From contig CAJWHX010000039.1 of the NCBI GenBank assembly GCA_913040875.1, positions 1-14,627 on the forward strand: 14,627 nucleotides of DNA, given 5' to 3'. The DNA comes from an uncultured Pseudomonadota bacterium. Its GTDB lineage: Bacteria > Myxococcota > UBA796. This document shows, piece by piece, positions 1 through 7,241 of the stretch (position 1 is its first letter; each line of letters starts with the position of its first letter). Under the pieces are notes generated by a model. The model was given only the letters and a program-made list of their open reading frames with translations, did no database searches and was not told the origin of the DNA. The position numbers and the translations under genes were made by a program.

Positions 1-1992
1 ATTTTGAAAGAGAAGGTTAGACATGAAACCACGCTTCACCACTTCTTGTGCTTTAATCGTTTTGGGTATTGTCAAAACCTGATCAACATCCAACTCAACC
101 ATTTGACCTTCATTATCCATAGAAATAACAGGGAAGAAATTGAGTAAGCGATGAATATTTTCCTTTCTATCTTGTGTTGTCCCACCACCCTGCGTGGTTT
201 GAGCGGATAGATTGTTTGCAAATTCATCATAGATGATGAGCGTTCTTTCAGGGGCAAAATCGAAAACATAGGCTTGATCTTTTCTACATCGACCACCATC
301 TGAATCAACAAAATCCCAGGCATTCTGTGCTCGAAAAGCCGCTTGCATGTACAGTGATGGTGATTTGATATTCGACAACATAAATACAGCCGTCCATTCT
401 GGCACCGTAATTCCAGTTGTCAACTGTCCAACAGAGAGGGTAATGGTTCGCTCATTTGTTTCAATGGCTTGGCGAACTTTATCAAACGAGCGCTTATTCG
501 ATGTTTCTGATACGATGTTATCTTTCTCATTCTCATCATTGATGTCTTTATCTTTGAGAGATTTTCCATCTCCCGCTGCCAATACAACTTTGTAGTCTTT
601 AAATACATTGTGTTTTTTGAGAAGTACCTGTAACGCTTTGGCACTCGAAACCCGATTCAACAACCAAAATGTATGCTTCAATTCATTTCGTAAATCTTCT
701 GTTGAGAACGGATACTTCTCGTTTGTTGACAATGTGCTCAGCCATTTGCTCACTTGAGTTTCATAGACAAATTTTCCATTGTCCTTTGTGCTAAAAAACT
801 CATTCAAATCAAAAGCATAATCAACAGTTTCACCATTTACTTGAGCTCCTTGATTCACTTCATCCGTTAACATTTGGCTCATCTGATAGGAGAACAGACT
901 CAACTTTGGTAAAGACGCATAAGGATTTCTTACCATGTGGTATGGAGCGTCATCATTTTGCTCGGTCACACTCCACGTTTCTTTGGCGCTTTGTTCATCA
1001 GCATAGGTCCAGTTGTAAATAGCATCTTCCTCAAACATTCCAGATGCAACTTGTTTAAATGGTGTTCCAGACAAGTACAGAGTATAGTCTCGTTGAATTC
1101 TTTCCAATGTAAATGCAGCCTTATCTGTAGTGACTCCCTCATGGGATTCATCAATTATAATCAAATCCCATTTCAGTTTTTGAACCCACTCCAACTTATG
1201 ATGTGGACCACCAAAAGTGACTGCTCCTTTTAGATCCTGTAAAGAGATAAAGGCGATCTGAGAGGACGTTGAACTACCTTGTAAATGTCCTAAGAATTCT
1301 TCACGTGTCATCACTGGACGTTCTTTTAAAGAATCGGCTGTCGATACAAACTTGAAATCTGTTTGCCATGCAATAAACTTTTGAAAATCATCAAACCAAG
1401 AGTTTGCCACAGCAGGACGATTTGTCAACACCAACACATTGCGAGCCCCCAATTGTCTCGCCAGGTCATAAGCGGTTAACGTCTTTCCAAAGCGAGGCTT
1501 CGCATTCCAAAGAAAGTTGACATCATCCACGCCCTTGTATTCTGCGTTATTCTCGAAGTATTCGATGGTTTGCTGAACTGCCCCTTGTTGTTCTTGACGT
1601 AGTGTATATTCTTCTTGAATATTACCTTGTTGGTATTGATGTGTGATGAAGTCTGTAAAATGAAGCCATGATTCTTCAGGGGTATCAACATAATTAAACC
1701 ATTCTGTTTTGGGCTCGCGTTCAACTTGTTTAAATCGGGTTAAGTAGGAATGAAAATGTGTATCTTTGAACCAAATATTTGAACTTTTCTTCGCTGGTGC
1801 CGACCATTTTAGTTCATAATCCAATTTAATTGCAGCAGTATGGGTTTGCTCTTTTATTCGTTCATGAACATCTGCACGTTCGGTATAGCCAATTTTGATC
1901 CAGCCATCTTTGGCTGAAATAGTTGGCAATGTATAGGCATATATTTGTGGAAAGACAACTTTTGTGGTCTTGATTGTTGTATTGTCAGTCAT
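1..1992 (-). CDS. GIY-YIG nuclease-helicase fusion, restriction-like (partial, runs off left edge)
   Basis: The frame stays open for 664 codons from ATG 1992 to base 1 with no stop, so the C-terminus lies outside the window. Residues about 17-100 resemble a GIY-YIG/T5orf172 nuclease domain: YAYTLP, then WIKIGYTERADVHERIKEQ. Residues about 130-560 form a superfamily 2 helicase: Walker A AKPRFGKT (164-171), Walker B DESH (281-284), motif III SGTPF (308-312), motif V TTGIT (525-529) and motif VI QAAFRAQN (550-557). From memory, such proteins sit beside 'restriction endonuclease subunit M' genes, as here. The likely role is ATP-driven DNA translocation or unwinding coupled to cleavage, in restriction or phage defence; that role is inferred. 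It begins 11 bp after the upstream stop, and the AAGGG at 2001-2005 overlaps that stop codon, suggesting translational coupling. The helicase assignment is firm; the nuclease domain is probable. Confidence 0.88.
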   Translation of the reverse strand, partial: MTDNTTIKTTKVVFPQIYAYTLPTISAKDGWIKIGYTERADVHERIKEQTHTAAIKLDYELKWSAPAKKSSNIWFKDTHFHSYLTRFKQVEREPKTEWFNYVDTPEESWLHFTDFITHQYQQGNIQEEYTLRQEQQGAVQQTIEYFENNAEYKGVDDVNFLWNAKPRFGKTLTAYDLARQLGARNVLVLTNRPAVANSWFDDFQKFIAWQTDFKFVSTADSLKERPVMTREEFLGHLQGSSTSSQIAFISLQDLKGAVTFGGPHHKLEWVQKLKWDLIIIDESHEGVTTDKAAFTLERIQRDYTLYLSGTPFKQVASGMFEEDAIYNWTYADEQSAKETWSVTEQNDDAPYHMVRNPYASLPKLSLFSYQMSQMLTDEVNQGAQVNGETVDYAFDLNEFFSTKDNGKFVYETQVSKWLSTLSTNEKYPFSTEDLRNELKHTFWLLNRVSSAKALQVLLKKHNVFKDYKVVLAAGDGKSLKDKDINDENEKDNIVSETSNKRSFDKVRQAIETNERTITLSVGQLTTGITVPEWTAVFMLSNIKSPSLYMQAAFRAQNAWDFVDSDGGRCRKDQAYVFDFAPERTLIIYDEFANNLSAQTTQGGGTTQDRKENIHRLLNFFPVISMDNEGQMVELDVDQVLTIPKTIKAQEVVKRGFMSNLLFQN

Positions 1993-2003
1993 TTTCCGTA
2001 CCC

Positions 2004-3965
2004 TTAATCAAATCGTTCCATTCGATTTTCTTTCCAATTCATAACCAATACTGGTATTGGTTCTTCTTGAGTTGACTGTATGGGGTCTTCATCCACCACA
2101 TCAAACATACTCAATTGTTGTGGCTGTGGTGTTCTTTCAGAAGCCATCTTTGTCAACAATGGAATACCCCTTGTCAATCCGTCCATTTGGAACAGATTGT
2201 AACTAACAATTGTAGAGATTGTATCAACAAATGAATCCATCGGTAAAACCGTCCACTTCTCTACAAAATAATCCAAGTAGGTCCCCAACAAATTTTCACG
2301 TGCCAACAACAGTGAGTCTCCATTCCATTCAAAACCATAACTGGCTTTAAATGCCCACTCTACATGCCACTGCCAATCACAAAAATCATTGAGTTCCCTA
2401 TTGATTCTGCGAAGTTTTCTGTCCAAAAAACCTTGCCGTTCTTCGAGTGGAATTGTCTCCCCTGTTTCAATATCATATCGACTCACAATATACGGAGCTT
2501 CACCACAGGTAATTTCAAGCCATGTTCTCTTGGCATATTCTTCAAGGTTGTCCATTTCCTCATCGAGTTGATCATTTTGCTTTTTGACAACCCACAATGG
2601 CGTAAAGACTTCAGCGTTCTCTTTCGTTCGTTCTTTCCGAACCATTTTATCTTTCAAGCAACGTGGGATGATAACACCTTGTTGGATATCTTTAAGGGAT
2701 ACTTCATCTGTATCCAAATGGCATAGGTCCGTCTCTTTCCCTTCGCTAGCCCAAATAATATTGTGTGCATTACCATTCATCGATCTAGTTCGATCAATGA
2801 GTAATGTCCTATACACTTCAGGCCTTTGAGCCAAAAGTGTTTTCCGCATATCCATAGTAGTGGCATGCGAAAAATTGACTGTGTCTGTCCACAATGGCTT
2901 TTGTTTTTGTAAATATGTTAGGAAATGACAACTTGTCGGATCTAAGACACTTGCTCTTTGTTCAATGTAATCACAGTATTGTGTTTTTCTCGCATCATCG
3001 CATGTATAACTAAGCGAAAACGAACCATCTTCTCTTGGTGTAAAAAGACCATTGCCATTTGCCTTTTCAAATAAGGAAACATTTGAATCAACACTATCTT
3101 TTAGGTATTCTGCACTATTGGCTTTCAATTCTTCTTCAATATCTTTCAAATCCAACTCATCATATTTATCCAGTGAAATTCGACCAATCACAGGCTCCCA
3201 TTCCACGGATCGAAAAGCATGCTTTATCTTACTTTGATTTGTCTCATGTTTCTGAACATGTTCAATATCCTTTTCACTAAACCGACCAATCCAAATTGGT
3301 GATCTTCCTTTTAAAGCGATTACACGATCTCCAGTTCGGACTCGTGAGAGAAATGCAATTGCTTGATTCTTTGCAGAAGTCGATCGTTGCTCATCATCAA
3401 ACCGATTTCTACAATAGTCTTCAAATGTTTTCCAAGCAATCGCATCCGTGAGAGCAAAATCCTCCCCAATTTTTTTATTCGACAATATATGAAAGCCAAT
3501 GCCAGCAACACCATTGTGTAAAGCAAATGGATAATAACTATTCTTTGTGTCTCCAATTGAAATAGCCCACCATATTTTGGGAGGAGAGCCCACAGCCTTA
3601 TCGTTTTGTGACAACCATCCCCTCAGCTGTACTTGCACGTCACTCTTTGCTTCCCACGAAATACTTTGGTCTTCAAAAGGACTTTGCCAAGAGTCCATCA
3701 ACTCATCATTTTCAAAAAGATGTATCCTCCATTTGGATCGGATATTGTCGATGGATAACCACCAAGTGTCTACATCGTTGACAGGGTCATACCCCCAATC
3801 ACTGTGATGATATGTGATTTTCGTATCATTTTTATGCACACGAAAATTTAATTCAGCCAAAACTGAAGCAAACAGATTTTTGTCTACAGGGATTTTATAC
3901 CCAGTTTCACACATTGACGTTCCCAATTTTAAGATTATTTCTATCGCAAGATTGGAATGTAACAT
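2004..3965 (-). CDS. Restriction-modification subunit M-like protein with possible PUA/EVE-type domain
   Basis: 653 aa, first gene of the operon with the GIY-YIG helicase. The C-terminal half carries signatures I associate with proteins annotated 'restriction endonuclease subunit M': AEVFTP (451-456, like methyltransferase motif X), LEITCGEAPYIVSRYD (483-498, motif I-like), GFLDRKLRRIN (512-522), YGFEWNGDSLLLARENLL (543-560, motif II-like) and a C-terminal NWKENR. No NPPY/DPPY catalytic motif is present, so either this is a split methyltransferase subunit or it lacks activity. Residues about 130-260 (IWWAISIGD, GVAGIGFH, FLSRVRTGDRVIALKG, PIWIGRF) resemble PUA/EVE-type modules that read modified bases; this is a weaker call. 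The region is AT-rich relative to the rest of the window. The start ATG has no clear Shine-Dalgarno. An alternative in-frame ATG lies at codon 18. Confidence 0.78.
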   Translation of the reverse strand: MLHSNLAIEIILKLGTSMCETGYKIPVDKNLFASVLAELNFRVHKNDTKITYHHSDWGYDPVNDVDTWWLSIDNIRSKWRIHLFENDELMDSWQSPFEDQSISWEAKSDVQVQLRGWLSQNDKAVGSPPKIWWAISIGDTKNSYYPFALHNGVAGIGFHILSNKKIGEDFALTDAIAWKTFEDYCRNRFDDEQRSTSAKNQAIAFLSRVRTGDRVIALKGRSPIWIGRFSEKDIEHVQKHETNQSKIKHAFRSVEWEPVIGRISLDKYDELDLKDIEEELKANSAEYLKDSVDSNVSLFEKANGNGLFTPREDGSFSLSYTCDDARKTQYCDYIEQRASVLDPTSCHFLTYLQKQKPLWTDTVNFSHATTMDMRKTLLAQRPEVYRTLLIDRTRSMNGNAHNIIWASEGKETDLCHLDTDEVSLKDIQQGVIIPRCLKDKMVRKERTKENAEVFTPLWVVKKQNDQLDEEMDNLEEYAKRTWLEITCGEAPYIVSRYDIETGETIPLEERQGFLDRKLRRINRELNDFCDWQWHVEWAFKASYGFEWNGDSLLLARENLLGTYLDYFVEKWTVLPMDSFVDTISTIVSYNLFQMDGLTRGIPLLTKMASERTPQPQQLSMFDVVDEDPIQSTQEEPIPVLVMNWKENRMERFD

Positions 3966-4046
3966 GCAAATCGAACATCAACCAATGAGACTAGGATTGA
4001 GCTTTTCACCTTAGCCAACATGATGATAGTACAGTTCCACCACCGT

Positions 4047-4088
4047 TTTCCCGCTTTCGAAAATCCTTTCCCGCTTTGCTCGAAAATC
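4047..4088. repeat. Imperfect tandem repeat in divergent intergenic region (possible operator)
   Basis: Two adjacent copies of TTTCCCGCTTTCGAAAATC occur at 4047-4065 and 4067-4088; the second has GCT inserted before CGAAAATC. Each holds a short TTTCG/CGAAA dyad. They lie between the minus-strand restriction-like operon and plus-strand selO, where a regulator could act on either. I saw no convincing -35/-10 pair for either gene nearby. Function is inferred from position only. Confidence 0.5.
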
Positions 4089-4214
4089 AAAGTTCAACCT
4101 ACATCGAAATTGTGTCACCAACAGTCTTTACGAAATAGTGACCATGATCTCGTTAAGCAACCCATTTATGTTATTGGCTAATACTGCTTGTACACCCCAT
4201 TTCCGAGTGACACG

Positions 4215-5888
4215 ATGCCACAAACCAACACATTCGCTTCCTTCCTAACGCAGGTTGATTATTCGCTGATGGATTCACTGAACGCAGATCCAGAAGCAAC
4301 GGAAAATGGCAACGACCACCAGCCCCGCGAGGTGTTTTCGGGTCATTACGTACCTGTAACACCAACCCCAATCCCAAGTTCAGAATACATCGCCCACAGT
4401 GCTGCCTTGTTTACTGATCTCGGCTTGAGTCAAGACCTCGTACAGGACGAACAGTTCAGTCGGTTGTTTTCAGGGGACATCACCGTAACTCACCCCCCCA
4501 TGCTTCCATTTGGCTGGGCAACTGGGTATGCCCTCTCTATCTACGGGACTGAATACACGCAGCAATGTCCATTTGGAACGGGGAATGGCTATGGGGATGG
4601 ACGAGCGATCTCAGTCTTTGAAGGAGTATTCGAAGGGAAACGCTGGGAGATGCAATTGAAAGGCGGCGGTCGAACACCGTACTGCCGAGGAGCAGATGGT
4701 CGAGCTGTTCTTCGTTCCAGTGTCCGAGAGTTTCTAGCACAAGAATACATGCACGCATTGGGGGTTCCAACTTCCCGATCGTTGACGCTCTATGTCTCGA
4801 CATCCGAAAAGGTGCGCCGACCTTGGTATTCTGAGAGCTCCTTTTCTTTCAATCCCAACATCATGGTAGACAACTCTGCAGCGATCACAACACGAGTCGC
4901 ACCGTCGTTTCTGCGCGTGGGCCAACTTGAACTCTTCGCTCGTCGAGTACGCAAAAACGACCATCCAAATGCGAAAAGAGAACTACAGATGATTGTACAG
5001 CATTTGATTGAACGCAATTACAAAGAAGACATTGACCCGAGTCTTGAATTCGTTGATCAGGTGATCGAACTCGCAGCTCTATTTAGACAGCGTCTTGTTG
5101 ACCTCGTTGTGAATTGGATCCGTGTGGGCTATTGCCAAGGAAACTTCAACAGTGACAACTGCGCCGCGGGGGGCTTTACACTCGACTATGGTCCCTTTGG
5201 ATTTTGTGAACTGTTCGACCCTCGTTTCCAGCCTTGGACCGGTGGTGGTGAGCACTTCTCTTTCTTCAATCAACCTGCCGCTGCCGAAGCCAACTTCAAC
5301 ATGTTTTGGAAGGCACTTCGCCCTCTGGTAGGCGACGATACGGCACTTGCAAGACTAGATACAATCAAAGACGGATTCTCCGACGCAATGAGCCAAGCCT
5401 TTGAAGACATGTGGGCAAAAAAACTTGGTCTACGTCAATTCGATGAGACCTTAGTGCAAGGGCTTCTCCAACTCATGATTGAAGCCAAGGCTGATTACAC
5501 GATGTTTTTCCGGAGGTTGTCTCACATTCCGACCGACATCGATGGGTTGAAAGAGAGTTTCTATGCACCCAGTTCAGCAGATATTGATGCACGGTTGAAT
5601 GGTTGGCTGCAACGTTGGCGTGATCGTCTCAGCCGTGAAGGTGACCTTACAGAAACTTCGGCTGCGATGAAACGAGTCAATCCCAAATACGCCTGGCGCG
5701 AATGGTTGGTCGCTCCCGCTTACCAAAGAGCCGAAGAAGGAGATTACAGCCTCATCAGAGACCTTCAGGCGGTGCTGAACAATCCATACGAAGAACAGTC
5801 TCCAGAAGTTTCGGTCATGTTTGACCGACTACGGCCCAAAGAGTTCTTTGACGTCGGTGGGATATCCCACTACAGCTGCTCCTCATGA
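4215..5888 (+). CDS. selO: Protein adenylyltransferase SelO (YdiU/UPF0061 family)
   Basis: SelO is a pseudokinase-fold enzyme that transfers AMP from ATP to Ser/Thr/Tyr of target proteins; family members are linked to oxidative stress. Signatures from the ATG start (557 aa): [15 protein letters not shown] (123-137), [17 protein letters not shown] (147-163, nucleotide-binding Lys/Arg region), [25 protein letters not shown] (310-315), LDYGPFGF (322-329, the DFG-like metal site) and FFNQP. The protein ends Cys-Ser-Ser, with Cys where eukaryotic SelO carries selenocysteine. In the active-site loop the common HG before N-x-x-DN reads QG, as in a divergent SelO branch. The same frame can start at TTG 4188, but ATG 4215 is the more usual codon; neither has a good Shine-Dalgarno. 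It is convergent with the next gene and appears to be transcribed alone. Confidence 0.93.
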   Translation: MPQTNTFASFLTQVDYSLMDSLNADPEATENGNDHQPREVFSGHYVPVTPTPIPSSEYIAHSAALFTDLGLSQDLVQDEQFSRLFSGDITVTHPPMLPFGWATGYALSIYGTEYTQQCPFGTGNGYGDGRAISVFEGVFEGKRWEMQLKGGGRTPYCRGADGRAVLRSSVREFLAQEYMHALGVPTSRSLTLYVSTSEKVRRPWYSESSFSFNPNIMVDNSAAITTRVAPSFLRVGQLELFARRVRKNDHPNAKRELQMIVQHLIERNYKEDIDPSLEFVDQVIELAALFRQRLVDLVVNWIRVGYCQGNFNSDNCAAGGFTLDYGPFGFCELFDPRFQPWTGGGEHFSFFNQPAAAEANFNMFWKALRPLVGDDTALARLDTIKDGFSDAMSQAFEDMWAKKLGLRQFDETLVQGLLQLMIEAKADYTMFFRRLSHIPTDIDGLKESFYAPSSADIDARLNGWLQRWRDRLSREGDLTETSAAMKRVNPKYAWREWLVAPAYQRAEEGDYSLIRDLQAVLNNPYEEQSPEVSVMFDRLRPKEFFDVGGISHYSCSS

Positions 5889-6081
5889 CTGTGAACCTGA
5901 ACAGCACATATTTTAGAACGTCTCGTCCTATACACTCTAGAGTCCGGTCAACGTAGGACCAAACGAGTTTGCTGTGTAGAGCTATTTGATCATCCTCTCA
6001 CTGGCTATATCGTAATCCAAACCTTAAGGTCTTATCGGAATCGAATCTGAGCATGCATACCTGAATCAATCGGCCCGATCA
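5889..6081. other. Convergent intergenic region with short palindromes
   Basis: 193 bp between the ends of selO and the DUF4003-like gene. It holds three short dyads: ACTCTAGAGT (5934-5943), ACCTTAAGGT (6021-6030) and ATCGG-C-CCGAT (6069-6079), the last two bases from the minus-strand stop codon. GTCCTA and TAGGAC at about 5925-5964 could also pair across a long loop. None is followed by a proper T-tract, so I do not call an intrinsic terminator. Confidence 0.35.
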
Positions 6082-7050
6082 CTAGCTACTGGCTGCCGCT
6101 GCGGCCGCCGCTACAGCGACCATCTCTTGTGCAAACACCAACCCAACAATAATAGAGACCAATCGAGCATTAAAACCATCATCATTGTCAAAATGTTCTA
6201 GCAATGCCAAGTTGATGGCCAATAACAACCGAGTTTCTCGAGTTCCTGTATCCAATTTTTTGTAGTACCCCATCAACTCTCCGACCGTGGCTTCTATTGG
6301 CAAGCCTGACGCAGCAAGCACCGCAGCAGCAGGGCGAAAATTGGGAGCGAAAAATGAAAATTCTGCGGAAAGCAGCTCTGTGATTTTAGCATAACGTTCT
6401 TCTAAACTACTCACATCGACACCTGGCCACAAAGACACAACTTGAGACGCCGCCTGTAGTTCATCTGCCCATGAACCGATTCCCCAGCCTCGATACCCGC
6501 CTCTTTTCAAGGCTTGGAAGCACTCTTCTGTCAATTCTACTTGAGTATTCGGTTCACTGTTCTGCATTGCATGTAAAAGTCCATAAAAGAGATCGTTGTT
6601 TCCAGTGACCCATGGGTGATCTTGCTTCCACCCCGCCATAATGGCTGTCATCTTTTCAAGCACCTCTGTACTATCCTCTGTATACAAACCCATATAGAGC
6701 GCTGTACCTTTCGTATATACGCTACCGGCAGTAAAAAAACCCGTGAGGCCAGAGGTTCTCAAACTCGCTCTGTTGTTCTTAGCCCGACGAAGTATCTCCT
6801 CCGGCTCCATACCGTGGATCATACCAAGTATCCCGACGGTATTGAACAACTCACCCTGTAAACCGGAAAAGAAGGTCGCGGACCCTTTACACCGCTTCCA
6901 ATACTCCAATAACTCATCACATCGATCGGTTGAATTGGTTGCCACTAAAAGCAACGATTGAGTTATCAAAACGTCAGATGCCCGTGACCATCTAGAAGTT
7001 TGCGAACGAAGGGTTGTATAGGTTTCTTGCAACAGTGTAAATTTACTCAT
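6082..7050 (-). CDS. DUF4003-like protein with poly-alanine tail
   Basis: 322 aa from ATG 7050. I chose this start because GGAG sits 5 nt upstream; the frame can also start at TTG 7095. It looks helical and soluble, with no signal peptide or membrane segment. The pattern resembles Pfam DUF4003, common in Firmicutes and of unknown function: a repeated layout of a SxLxTSGLTGFFTAGSVYTKGT-like stretch, MTAIMAGWKQDHPWVTGNND, then ECFQALKRGGY and SWADELQAASQVVSLWPG. I assign the family from memory of this layout only. The C-terminus is VAVAAAAAAASS, coded by a GC-rich run of GCN codons unlike the rest of the gene. It is convergent with selO across 193 bp. No catalytic motif is recognisable, and no function should be assumed. 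Confidence 0.72.
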   Translation of the reverse strand: MSKFTLLQETYTTLRSQTSRWSRASDVLITQSLLLVATNSTDRCDELLEYWKRCKGSATFFSGLQGELFNTVGILGMIHGMEPEEILRRAKNNRASLRTSGLTGFFTAGSVYTKGTALYMGLYTEDSTEVLEKMTAIMAGWKQDHPWVTGNNDLFYGLLHAMQNSEPNTQVELTEECFQALKRGGYRGWGIGSWADELQAASQVVSLWPGVDVSSLEERYAKITELLSAEFSFFAPNFRPAAAVLAASGLPIEATVGELMGYYKKLDTGTRETRLLLAINLALLEHFDNDDGFNARLVSIIVGLVFAQEMVAVAAAAAAASS

Positions 7051-7241
7051 AACGGCTCCGGAATACAGACTCTCGAGCAATGGAAGATATACCAAATCAG
7101 TATGTCCCTCCCTAACTCAATAGAATCATTTCTACATCTACAAAACATTGGTCTAAGGCTTTAGCACTCCAATCACGGAATGCTGATTTGTATGTTAAGA
7201 ATTGTACACCATTTTGAGAGGCAACAATAACTCGGCAACAC

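Noticed and set aside
937..1233. Plus-strand frame of 98 codons opposite the helicase gene.
   Set aside because: It lies wholly within the helicase frame on the other strand, which carries clear motifs; its translation looks like antisense, with no domain.
3966..4187. The repeated TTTCCCGCTTT units considered as the start of a CRISPR array.
   Set aside because: Only two copies, directly adjacent with no spacer between them, and no cas genes nearby.
4188..4214. Nine extra N-terminal codons for SelO from TTG 4188.
   Set aside because: No ribosome binding site; ATG 4215 is the simpler start, although the choice is not proven.
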